DNA of 64,000 nt. Source: JAEUIE01 sp047602475 (GTDB lineage: Bacteria; Planctomycetota; Planctomycetia; Gemmatales; HRBIN36). The translations under genes were made by a program, and so were the position numbers. The notes beneath the pieces are model-generated. The model saw nothing but the letters and a program-made list of their open reading frames with translations. It did no database searches and had not been told where the DNA came from. The stretch spans positions 620,001 to 684,000 of the forward strand of contig JASGHE010000006.1 of assembly GCA_047602475.1 (NCBI GenBank), given 5' to 3'. Positions 26,125 through 33,814 of this stretch are shown here, piece by piece (position 1 is the stretch's first letter; every line of letters begins with the position of its first letter).

Positions 26125-26962
26125 ATGGCGTGCTGCAGCGGCAGCAAGTAGGGAGTGAGGCCAGGGCCATAACTACCCCGAAGCCTGAACCGAGAAACTT
26201 GGAAATGACTCGTACTTGTTCTTTGGGAACACCCAGGATCTGCGCCATGACCGTCTGGTGATTCACTACCGCCTGAGTGGCCTCATACAACGTGAAAGCC
26301 TGGCCATCCCAGACCGCTACCGTCGAATGCAATTCGATGGGATTATGTGTTTCAACAGGGGTCCCATAGGTATAGTCAATCTTGATGTCTGACTCGGCAA
26401 ACGCTTTGGCGGCATGGCCCCGTTCACTGTCTACTTTCTCCTTCGGGCCGTTCTTCTTGTCTGCTTCTGCTTTCTGAGGTGATCCGCGCTTCTCGGGAGC
26501 TTGTTCTTCAGGGCCCAACTGCTCCGTCACATTGGGCTTTCGTTCCAGGTACTTGACTCTTACCGCATGGGCACCAGCCGTTGCCTGTTCCAAGGTATCA
26601 GCAACTACTAACGCTATATACTGTCCGTAGTAACGAATAATATTATCTTCGAAAGGAGGACGCTTTTCGTCGATCAATGCTGTCTCACCAGAGAAATCGG
26701 GATTCACGGCGACACGGTAGAGTTTTCCGATGTTCTTGTGATGTAATACCACACGAACGCCCGGCATTTTTTCAGCGGTCTGCACCTCCATGGATTGGAT
26801 TTCGCCGTTCGCCACAGTGCTTCCCACAGGAACGGCGAAGAGCATGCCCGGGAAATGGTAGTCGGAGGCATACATGGCCTTGCCCGTGACTTTGAGCGGA
26901 CCATCAATGCGGGAGCGTGCCTTGCCAATCACAGATGGGGTAGCCATTGATATCTCTGACAT
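25985..26962 (-). CDS. Mo hydroxylase large subunit, N-terminal part before frameshift
   Basis: The first about 265 residues match the aldehyde-oxidase/xanthine-dehydrogenase a/b-hammerhead and first Mo-binding region (RIDGPLKVTGKAMYASDY; GTPVETHNPIELHSTVAVWD; RVISKFLGSGFG). After FLGSGFG the frame turns into low-plausibility sequence to 25985. The expected GGKLWPWPHSLLA can be recovered by inserting two bases in TTCGGGGTAGTTATGG (near 26170). A lysine-rich insert near residues 155-190 is unusual. Together with the next entry it forms one gene, 24679-26962. Confidence 0.85.
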   Translation of the reverse strand: MSEISMATPSVIGKARSRIDGPLKVTGKAMYASDYHFPGMLFAVPVGSTVANGEIQSMEVQTAEKMPGVRVVLHHKNIGKLYRVAVNPDFSGETALIDEKRPPFEDNIIRYYGQYIALVVADTLEQATAGAHAVRVKYLERKPNVTEQLGPEEQAPEKRGSPQKAEADKKNGPKEKVDSERGHAAKAFAESDIKIDYTYGTPVETHNPIELHSTVAVWDGQAFTLYEATQAVVNHQTVMAQILGVPKEQVRVISKFLGSGFGVVMALASLPTCCRCSTPFEQAGQASHQPTDDVCQCWASAGYSATNPFKCLTRRQTDIAPTRLH

Positions 26963-26983
26963 GTGAAATTCTCCCTCACGGAC

Positions 26984-27988
26984 TTACTCGGTTCGCGATG
27001 CCAGAGTCAGGGCTTGAACCAGGCATCGTTTCGCGAGTTCAATCTTGAAGCCGTTTTCACTTTGAGGCTGAGCGTTTTGTAACGCAGCCTCTGCCGCTTT
27101 ACGAAAGTTCTCTGCAGACAGTGTTTCACCCAACAAGACCTTTTCAGCTTCCGTTGATCGCCAGGGTTTGGTGCCCACGCCACCCAGGGCGATTCTTACA
27201 TGGGTGCATTTGTTTTCTTTGGATGCCAATACTACAGCTGCGGAGGCAAGGGCAAATTCGTACGATGCACGATCACGCAGTTTCAAATAGACGGAACGGC
27301 TGCCAGGGACGGGCGGAGGAAGTGTCACATGAGTAATCAAGTCGCCGGGTTCCAATATCGTCTCACGTTCTGGAGTATTGCCGGGCAGCAAGTGAAACTC
27401 GGCAATCGGCACAACTCTCTTTCCCTGGGAGCCCGTGATATGGATCCTGGCTTCCAGGGCGGCTAAGGCAACGTTCATGTCAGAAGGATTCGTGGCGATA
27501 CAGTGATCGCTGGTACCAAGAACGGCCAGGCTTCGATTGTTACCGTGAATGGCGTAACATCCAGAACCCGGAACTCGCTTGTTACAAGGCGAGGCTGTAT
27601 CACGAAAATACATACATCGGGTGCGCTGAAGCAGGTTGCCAGCTGTTGTTGCTACGTTGCGTATCTGTGCGGATGCACCACTGAGAATAGCCTGGGAAAG
27701 CACGGCATAATCTCGACGGACACGCTCATGCCGGGCAAGGGCAGAGTTCCTAACAGTGGCACCAATTTGCAAGCCCCCGTCTTGGGTAGCTTCGATCTTA
27801 TCGAGAGGCAAGCGGTTAATATCAACCACCCGGGCAGGTTGCTCGACATTCAGTTTCATCAAGTCAATTAATGTAGTGCCTCCAGCCAGCAACCGTACGT
27901 TTGCTCCCTGTTGCGCAGTTTTCGATTTAGCGGTAGCTGCGATGACAGAGTTCATGTCAGCAGCTCTTGTAAACTCGAAAGTCTGCAT
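26984..27988 (-). CDS. FAD-binding subunit of Mo hydroxylase (YagS/XdhB-type)
   Basis: A 334-residue CO-dehydrogenase-flavoprotein-type subunit. The FAD motifs are LLAGGTTLIDLMKL, and GASAQIRNVATTAGNLLQRTRCMYF with the cysteines seen in YagS-type subunits that bind an extra 4Fe-4S cluster. The start 27988 has GAGGAG upstream and follows the Fe-S subunit by 16 bases; an extension to 28078 overlaps that gene and is rejected. It passes electrons between the Fe-S and Mo subunits. Confidence 0.9.
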   Translation of the reverse strand: MQTFEFTRAADMNSVIAATAKSKTAQQGANVRLLAGGTTLIDLMKLNVEQPARVVDINRLPLDKIEATQDGGLQIGATVRNSALARHERVRRDYAVLSQAILSGASAQIRNVATTAGNLLQRTRCMYFRDTASPCNKRVPGSGCYAIHGNNRSLAVLGTSDHCIATNPSDMNVALAALEARIHITGSQGKRVVPIAEFHLLPGNTPERETILEPGDLITHVTLPPPVPGSRSVYLKLRDRASYEFALASAAVVLASKENKCTHVRIALGGVGTKPWRSTEAEKVLLGETLSAENFRKAAEAALQNAQPQSENGFKIELAKRCLVQALTLASRTE

Positions 27989-28004
27989 GGGAATGCTCCT
28001 CGCC

Positions 28005-28607
28005 CTATGTGTTCTTGCGAATGCTCTGAATGGCTTGCACAATGTTGGGATAGGCTCCGCAACGACAAATATTGCCACTCATCTGTTCCTTTACATCTTC
28101 ATCCGTTGGTCCGCACTGCTCCTTGAGTAGTGCAACTGCAGACATAATCTGCCCGGAAGTACAATAGCCACATTGATAACCATCGCAGGCAACAAATGCC
28201 TCCTGCATCGGATGCATTGCTTCGGAACTTCCTAGGCCTTCGATGGTCGTTATCTCATCTCCTTCATGAGTCAACGCCAGGCTTAGGCAGGAATTCACCC
28301 GTAGCCCATTCACATGAACAGTACAGGCGCCACACTGCCCGTGGTCACATCCTTTCTTGGTGCCGATCAATTGCAGGGTTTCTCTAAGACAATCGAGCAA
28401 GGTCGTTCTGGGGTCGAGGGCAAGATTGTGATCGTGACCGTTTACGCGCAACCGGAGTTGCAGGGTGTTTATGGAATGTGTTTGCTTTGATTGACTAGAT
28501 GAAGGTGCAGCCCCCATGGCACCGATGACTCCTATTCCCGTTGTTGATAGGAAACAACGTCTGTCGGGTTCATGAGCGGTATTCTTGTGTTCAAGATCAG
28601 AGGCCAT
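28005..28607 (-). CDS. 2Fe-2S subunit of Mo hydroxylase with Tat-like signal (YagT-type)
   Basis: A 200-residue subunit with two [2Fe-2S] sites: CDHGQCGACTVHVNG (plant-type) and CGYCTSGQIMS ... GNICRCGAYPNI. The N-terminus DRRCFLSTTGIGVIGAMGAA is a twin-arginine-like signal, as in E. coli PaoA/YagT, suggesting a periplasmic aldehyde oxidoreductase rather than cytoplasmic xanthine dehydrogenase. It is the first gene of the Fe-S, FAD, Mo, XdhC, MocA operon. Confidence 0.92.
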   Translation of the reverse strand: MASDLEHKNTAHEPDRRCFLSTTGIGVIGAMGAAPSSSQSKQTHSINTLQLRLRVNGHDHNLALDPRTTLLDCLRETLQLIGTKKGCDHGQCGACTVHVNGLRVNSCLSLALTHEGDEITTIEGLGSSEAMHPMQEAFVACDGYQCGYCTSGQIMSAVALLKEQCGPTDEDVKEQMSGNICRCGAYPNIVQAIQSIRKNT

Positions 28608-28796
28608 GTTCTATCCCCCGACTTAAATGGATAGGCCTGAAATAAGAGGCTGTTTGCTTTGCAAAGGACGTGCCAGTAACAATTAGAGGCACCGAAAAAG
28701 AATGACGATGAAGCAGACTTCTTTGGTGCATAGTCGTTAGGCAACGAGCTTGCCAACTTGAAGCATGAACATGCTCGACCAGACAACAGCCAGTTA

Positions 28797-29267
28797 TCAG
28801 AGCTTATCCTTCTCAAACTGTTCCTTGAGATCAGCAAGCATCTGCTCCAGAAAATGGATCAGCCTTTTCTGCTGATTCCTCAAACTGCTGCTCCATTGCG
28901 CATGATCAGCACGTTTATGGGCGAGTTTGAACTTGAGACCTGTCAGATTAGTTGAGTAATCATTGGCATTAAGCTTTTTGACGTTTTGGTGTGCGAGGAT
29001 GTACCAATGATACTCGGTTCCTACGGGCACACCTGAACCTTCAGGAGCCCTGCCGGCCCGGCGCTTTTTAACTGCATACTCGATTCGCCATTCATCTGGA
29101 GTCAACTTGGTTTCTTTCCATTCGCCTTTGTCGTAGTACCACTTATGGCTCCGGCCTATTTTCATTCCTGTGTAACGCTTCCCCTCGTATTCCTTGAATT
29201 GATCGTACGGGACGGAGATCGTTTCCCGGGGAATCTTTCGTTTCTTTGCTGACGTAGCAGTAGGCAT
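28797..29267 (-). CDS. Hypothetical 156-residue basic protein
   Basis: Not recognised. The start is M at 29267 (MPTATSAKKRKIPRE), because the upstream extension to 29420 is not protein-like. It has a TISVPYDQFKEYEGKRYTGM region and a basic middle (AVKKRRAGRAPEG), then a long C-terminal helix (QQKRLIHFLEQMLADLKEQFEKDKL, in two overlapping parts). A DNA- or RNA-binding role is possible from composition alone. Confidence 0.65.
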   Translation of the reverse strand: MPTATSAKKRKIPRETISVPYDQFKEYEGKRYTGMKIGRSHKWYYDKGEWKETKLTPDEWRIEYAVKKRRAGRAPEGSGVPVGTEYHWYILAHQNVKKLNANDYSTNLTGLKFKLAHKRADHAQWSSSLRNQQKRLIHFLEQMLADLKEQFEKDKL

Positions 29268-29812
29268 GATAGGCACTCCAGATTTGCTTCCTTTTTGCGG
29301 TGCAAAGAATATGCCTGGAGTCCTATAGAAGGAGTTCACCGAAGACGGAAATTGACAGGAATCCAGCCAGTTGGACCTTTTAATTAGGATGCTTATATGG
29401 TTGTCCGTGATAACCGCCAAATGAGGGCATTATTTGCCCAAGCGGGATTCTTTAGTCGATAGATGTTGCACGAAGAGACGGCCCGGCTGGGAAGTGGGAC
29501 TGGTCAGCCCCAGCCGGGCGTTTGGATATCTCATCTCATCCAATATGAGCTTGATTCAAGCTGACCCATTTCGTCTTTATTGAGAACTAATAGTACGATC
29601 GAGACCTTTTTGACGCTGCCCTTCCTCATTTACTTTAATGACGATTTCCAAATTAACCATTCTCAGGCACAATGCCTTATCAATTACTTTTGACGTATCC
29701 ATGTCAATAGATACTATTAGTGACTTACCTAAGTCAACATCTGAATAACATGGCATAAAAACTGCCTACGAGGGTGGCCAGGCTACGATGTGTTCCTTTT
29801 GGAGGTTCTGTT
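29268..29812. other. 545-base gene-free region with a strong hairpin
   Basis: No credible gene. The main feature is an 11-bp stem, GCCCGGCTGGG (29481-29491) with CCCAGCCGGGC (29509-29519), lying over 250 bases from the nearest upstream gene on either strand. The right end holds the promoter region of the following TIGR03000 gene. Confidence 0.6.
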
Positions 29813-30457
29813 ATGCGTTACTTCACCTTGGCCGTCATCGTGGGAACTGCTGTTCTGTCTATTCCCAGTTCAGCGAGCGCCTGTCACCGGCGCTCCTGTT
29901 GTGGAGGTTACCAGCAAGGATGGTCGGGATGCTGCGGCTACTCGGGTGGCTATGGCTGCTATGGAGGATACGGCTGTTACGGCGGGGGCGGGTGCTACGG
30001 TTCAGGTGGATATCGCGCCTGGAATGGTTCTTATTCTGGTGGCTATGCCTACAACTACCCTTCAACCTCTTATTACAACGGCTACGCCATGCAAAGCGAT
30101 CCGAACTATGGAACTGGCAGCCGCACCTCTGCTTATTATGACACTAATGGGAACGTACTCAATTCTTCTAATGGCAGGCAGGCTTTCGTCGAAGTGATCC
30201 TTCCCGATGCCAACTCAGAATTGTTTATTGAAGACCAACGAATGAATGGCGTAGGCACCATGCGATCTTTCATCTCCCCTGACTTGGAGTCTGGCAAAGA
30301 CTTTACCTACACAATCAAAACGAAACGCAACGGAGTTGACGAAACAAGAAAAGTACAAGTACAAGCTGGAAGGAGGGTGACAGTTGATTTCACTAAACCT
30401 AAGTCGGACCTTGCTCCTTTGCCAAACATCAAGCAAACAAGCGATGAATCTAAGTGA
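29813..30457 (+). CDS. Secreted Gly/Tyr/Cys-rich TIGR03000 protein
   Basis: A 214-residue protein with a Sec signal (MRYFTLAVIVGTAVLSIPSS...A), then about 60 residues rich in Gly, Tyr and Cys (GCYGGYGCYGGGGCYG), then the planctomycete TIGR03000 beta domain (VEVILPDANSELFIEDQRM ... RSFISPDLESGKDFTYTIK). The domain is nearly restricted to planctomycetes; its function is unknown, probably cell-surface. The start has a strong GGAGG 8 bases upstream. A paralogue lies at 49901. Confidence 0.9.
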   Translation: MRYFTLAVIVGTAVLSIPSSASACHRRSCCGGYQQGWSGCCGYSGGYGCYGGYGCYGGGGCYGSGGYRAWNGSYSGGYAYNYPSTSYYNGYAMQSDPNYGTGSRTSAYYDTNGNVLNSSNGRQAFVEVILPDANSELFIEDQRMNGVGTMRSFISPDLESGKDFTYTIKTKRNGVDETRKVQVQAGRRVTVDFTKPKSDLAPLPNIKQTSDESK

Positions 30458-30476
30458 TCGATGGAAAAACTAAAAC

Positions 30477-30501
30477 AAGCCACCCAGGAGCCGGGTGGCT
30501 T
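30477..30501 (+). terminator. Hairpin after TIGR03000 gene
   Basis: AAGCCACCC (30477) pairs with GGGTGGCTT (30493) 20 bases past the stop. The tail is not a long T run. The same CAAGCCACC/GGTGGCTTG stem occurs at 44296 and 46941. Confidence 0.55.
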
Positions 30502-30729
30502 GCTCGCATTCGCCCCGGAAACTGGAGCGACGCATCAGGTTTGACAGATCTTCTACTTTCTGTCAAATCCCTTCCGGTGATCAGTCACGGGCGATTCGCC
30601 CCATCAACTGAACCACTGGCTAATTGAATCGTAGCGCCGTTCTAAGCTGTCCGGCAAGTACTGCTTTAGATGATGGAATGAGTCGGCCAGTTGAGACTTG
30701 TGGTATCTGTTTTGCTAGACGACTGTGAC

Positions 30730-30909
30730 ATGCGAAAGATCACTGCAACCCTGTTGATTGTAATGACACTGGTTTGGGCGCTGGTGATTGGCCCCTTGGT
30801 CTGGATTTGCCGAACCAATCTCGATTTCATCTACTGGTGGGCGCCTATACTCGTACTTTTGGTGCTTACCAGCTATTTGATGGATACGAAGCCCACTCGC
30901 TTACCCTGA
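30730..30909 (+). CDS. Small 59-residue membrane protein
   Basis: MRKITATLLIVMTLVWALV with a second hydrophobic segment (WWAPILVLLVLTSYLM) and a short polar tail, so probably two transmembrane helices. No family is recognised. The ribosome binding site is poor, and a TTG 13 codons upstream is in frame. The 3' end overlaps the convergent HAD gene by 44 bases. Confidence 0.45.
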   Translation: MRKITATLLIVMTLVWALVIGPLVWICRTNLDFIYWWAPILVLLVLTSYLMDTKPTRLP

Positions 30910-31591
30910 TTTTTTTAGCACCTTTCGTGCTCGTTTTGAACGGAGATTCGTCAAACCTGAGTAGTAGATCAGCTGGACTGTCGTAGATGGCAAGAGCCTT
31001 TTGAAGATCAGCATCTCTCCAACCGCCACAACGCAGCGCGACAGCATTCAACCCCGCCCGATGGGACGCTTCAATATCGTAAGGCGTGTCTCCCAGCAAA
31101 AGAGTCTGGGAAGGCGATGCCTTAAGTTGACGGAGTGCTGCCTGGATAATGTCCGGGTCAGGCTTTGAGCGGTTTGCATCATCGACAGATGTGCTGGTTT
31201 CGATGAATTCCTCAGCTCCACAGATCCGCAGTAGTGGTTTCAGTTCTTCTTCTTTTGCTGAACTTGCTACTGCAAGCTTGAGCCCTTCCCTTTTCATTCG
31301 ATGAAGCAGTTCCTTGACGAAAGGAAACGGCTTCACAGAAGGTAAATACTCCAGTTCAAATATTTCCCCGCGCCGTTTACTGATGGCCTTTCCCTCAGAA
31401 GAGGTAGCACTGATCCCAATAGCCTCGGGAAGAAGTTTATCGCCGCCTTTCCCGATGAGCTTGCGAATAGTCGGGTAGTCGACCGGGAAACCTGCTTCGT
31501 AAATTGCCCGAAACCAAGCCCAGGCATGAGCATCATTACTATCGACTAAGGTGCCGTCCACATCCAGTAGTACACCAGCTATCTGCTGCAT
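30866..31591 (-). CDS. HAD-superfamily phosphatase (phosphoglycolate phosphatase-like)
   Basis: A 241-residue HAD hydrolase. Motif I is DVDGTLVDSN near residue 10, with the cap domain following; motif II is ASSAKEEEL; the motif III lysine lies in RSKPDPDII; motif IV is LLLGDTPYDIEAS. This fits a Gph/beta-phosphoglucomutase-like phosphatase of small phosphorylated metabolites. The C-terminal 25 residues are basic and extend past the usual fold. Confidence 0.88.
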   Translation of the reverse strand: MQQIAGVLLDVDGTLVDSNDAHAWAWFRAIYEAGFPVDYPTIRKLIGKGGDKLLPEAIGISATSSEGKAISKRRGEIFELEYLPSVKPFPFVKELLHRMKREGLKLAVASSAKEEELKPLLRICGAEEFIETSTSVDDANRSKPDPDIIQAALRQLKASPSQTLLLGDTPYDIEASHRAGLNAVALRCGGWRDADLQKALAIYDSPADLLLRFDESPFKTSTKGAKKIRVSEWASYPSNSW

Positions 31592-31834
31592 CTTATTCTC
31601 CCTCTCATCTGACTACGAAAAGCTCATTACCTCATCAGGCAAAATAAATACCGATGCTGCGTTTTGTGCTCAGCATTTCTTGTTTGAAGCGGCGGGTCAT
31701 ATATTTTCGCAAGGATATGGCTTCGTTCTTGCTCACTTCACCAGTCTCCCGCATCTAGGGAGAAAGCAACCCTGTTCTCCGGACGAGCGGCGTTACCTGA
31801 TCTAGTCCGGCTGGAGTGGCAAAGCATGACACTT

Positions 31835-32494
31835 TCAATCATTGGGTGTTCGTAGTTTTTCAATCACCACAGCTTCGATCTGACGTATTCGCTCTCTGGT
31901 AACTCCCAAAGAGTCTCCAATTGTCAGAAGTTTTTCGCCTAACAACCGCCGATGAAATACCTCTTTCTCTCGAGGTGAAAGATTCTCTAGCCTCTCTATC
32001 AACCCGGCGTATTCTTCAGCCTGCTCCAGGTACGAATCAGGCTTTGCTTCTCTTGACGTCAATGATTCGCGAAAAGTCAGCTTCGTGTTCTCGTTGTCGT
32101 ATTCAAGGGGAAAGACCTTTAACCAGTCATTTGTCTGCTGAGGAAGATCACTAATAACCTCCTTCTTTCTTTTCTTATAGATGTGCTCGGGTACTCTGAT
32201 TAGCCGACGTTTCATTTTGAAAACGTGAAGAGAGTCCCTGATCCAATAGATGGCGTACGTGGAAAAGCGAACATTGCGTTTTGAATCGAACTTCACATAT
32301 TTTTCGCACAGGACTGAGATGATAAACTGAACCGCATCCTCGCGATCGGCTTGTGAATAGCGCATTTGCTTCGAGACCATCCACCGAACAGTAGGATAAA
32401 GGTTCATTATTACTTTGTTTCGAGCGTGATGATCCCCTGTATCCGCAGCTTCAACAAGTTGACGTTCTTCAGCAAAAGTCAGCGGCTGATTCAT
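31835..32494 (-). CDS. Sigma-70 family sigma factor with regions 2-4
   Basis: A 219-residue sigma factor. Region 2 is recognisable (DAVQFIISVLCEKYVKFDSKR, then VRFSTYAIYWIRDSLHVFKM, the RpoD-like WIR motif), and region 4 is classical (LSPREKEVFHRRLLGEKLLT, then LGVTRERIRQIEAVVIEKL). It is closer to primary/alternative RpoD-RpoH types than to ECF factors. AGGAGG precedes the ATG at 32494 by 7 bases; the longer frame to 32515 would place that site inside the gene. No partner is seen. Confidence 0.88.
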   Translation of the reverse strand: MNQPLTFAEERQLVEAADTGDHHARNKVIMNLYPTVRWMVSKQMRYSQADREDAVQFIISVLCEKYVKFDSKRNVRFSTYAIYWIRDSLHVFKMKRRLIRVPEHIYKKRKKEVISDLPQQTNDWLKVFPLEYDNENTKLTFRESLTSREAKPDSYLEQAEEYAGLIERLENLSPREKEVFHRRLLGEKLLTIGDSLGVTRERIRQIEAVVIEKLRTPND

Positions 32495-32770
32495 CCATCT
32501 GCCTCCTAAGATCAAAAAGCTCGTGAGGGGGAGCAGATTTTGCGCCCAGGAAGGGTAATCTCTGCATTACCATGTGTCATTCCGCGAAGGACCGTTATTG
32601 CTGTTAGAGATGAGCAAGCATGCACTCACGATTAGGAAGCAAACTTATCATTCGATGCGTTTGTCCGTAGTTTCCGCTAATTGTCAAATCCAACTTGCAC
32701 CTCCGAGACCCCGTGAGTTTACTTTTGATTGGGCAGATAAAAACCATCGTAAGTCGATCGGAGACTGACA

Positions 32771-33013
32771 ATGGCCTCGCTTAAGAAAGCAGATTGGTCC
32801 ATCACCAGGCATCATTCCAGAATGGATGGTAAACATCTCTGGGAACAATTGAACTCGACTATTTTCACTGTGGCCGATCGGGAAGACGAATCACCTGACG
32901 GAAAGGTGCGACATCTTCTGGGCATGTACTGGTTGCACGTCAATGCATTCGGCAGCTATCAGATACTAAGTCAGACTCAATTGGAAGGCCTTTGTCTGAA
33001 TCGTCTTGGATAA
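32771..33013 (+). CDS. Hypothetical 80-residue protein
   Basis: Not recognised. It starts MASLKKADWSITRHHSRMD with GGAGACTGACA just upstream. The composition is mixed polar/aromatic and soluble. It is the first of three short plus-strand frames ahead of the large CheB/CheR gene. Confidence 0.45.
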   Translation: MASLKKADWSITRHHSRMDGKHLWEQLNSTIFTVADREDESPDGKVRHLLGMYWLHVNAFGSYQILSQTQLEGLCLNRLG

Positions 33014-33056
33014 GAGGTTGGGAAATACATCACTCACTCGCTTAGGCACGGGAGTC

Positions 33057-33326
33057 ATGTCTAACAGCGTCACAAGACAAATGCAAATTGAAGAGTGTAC
33101 AGAACGGCTGGATGGTCTCGTTTTCTTGATGTCAGCAAGGATGAACTCGATCGATCAGGTTCATTTTCTTGCTGAAACGAACTCTTTCTCTATGAATCGC
33201 GAGGAAATCCTACATCGATTTACAAACCAGTATCCTGAACACCCATTGATTGAGCTTTATCATCATTACGAGGATTTGCTCAGTTCGCTGAAATCGATCA
33301 AGAATGATGATCTCAAAAAAATGTAA
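33057..33326 (+). CDS. Hypothetical 89-residue protein
   Basis: Not recognised. The start at 33057 (MSNSVTRQMQIEECTERLD) follows GGGAG. It is predicted all-helical and acidic, ending in LLSSLKSIKNDDLKKM. It has no membrane segment and is part of the same plus-strand run as its neighbours. Confidence 0.5.
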   Translation: MSNSVTRQMQIEECTERLDGLVFLMSARMNSIDQVHFLAETNSFSMNREEILHRFTNQYPEHPLIELYHHYEDLLSSLKSIKNDDLKKM

Positions 33327-33404
33327 CGCAGCGGAAACTACGGACAGCTTGGCGTGACAAAAACCTCAAACTGGATCATTCAGAACGCCTCATGGAGAAA
33401 AGAA

Positions 33405-33656
33405 ATGCCTGCCCCACTCGATACGAAATCGGAGGAGGCACTGGATCGACTGAACAAGGAAGGTTGGACGATACAGGTTGCGAAGAATGGCTATCTCTGG
33501 TGCATCAAAGGAACTCGATGCACTTTGATAATTGATGCTGTAGGCAGAACGGCAGAAGAGGCTTGGAAGGAAGCTGTTCTTCAAGTGCAAATGGCACGGG
33601 AACTCGAGATCGATTTACGGAGCGGGCGGACAATACGTCCTAAGTGTGACTGTTGA
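33405..33656 (+). CDS. Hypothetical 83-residue protein, paralogue of the 41092 gene
   Basis: The start MPAPLDTKSEEALDRLNKEG at 33405 has GGAG upstream. The core pattern (LNKEGWTIQV...GYLWCIKG...AVGRTAEEAWKEAVLQ) matches the protein at 41092 (LTERGWSVGD...GRVWLVMG...EGFSRQAAWETAVGQ). The two define a small two-layer-like family of unknown function. The cysteine-containing tail (RPKCDC) is unique to this copy. Confidence 0.6.
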   Translation: MPAPLDTKSEEALDRLNKEGWTIQVAKNGYLWCIKGTRCTLIIDAVGRTAEEAWKEAVLQVQMARELEIDLRSGRTIRPKCDC

Positions 33657-33814
33657 GATGTTGTTTACTTTCGACCGGCCAATAACTGGATGTCTTCCGA
33701 CGTTCTGGTAGCAGTGCCTATTGAAGAAACACCTATGGAAGCGGTGTCAAGTGTGTTTCCATTGTTTACACTGAACCACGGACACATCAAGAAGATCGAG
33801 GGGGAGCAGACACA

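Noticed and set aside
29481..29519. Terminator of an upstream plus-strand gene
   Set aside because: No plus-strand gene ends within 10 kb upstream, so it is listed only as an orphan hairpin in the gap.
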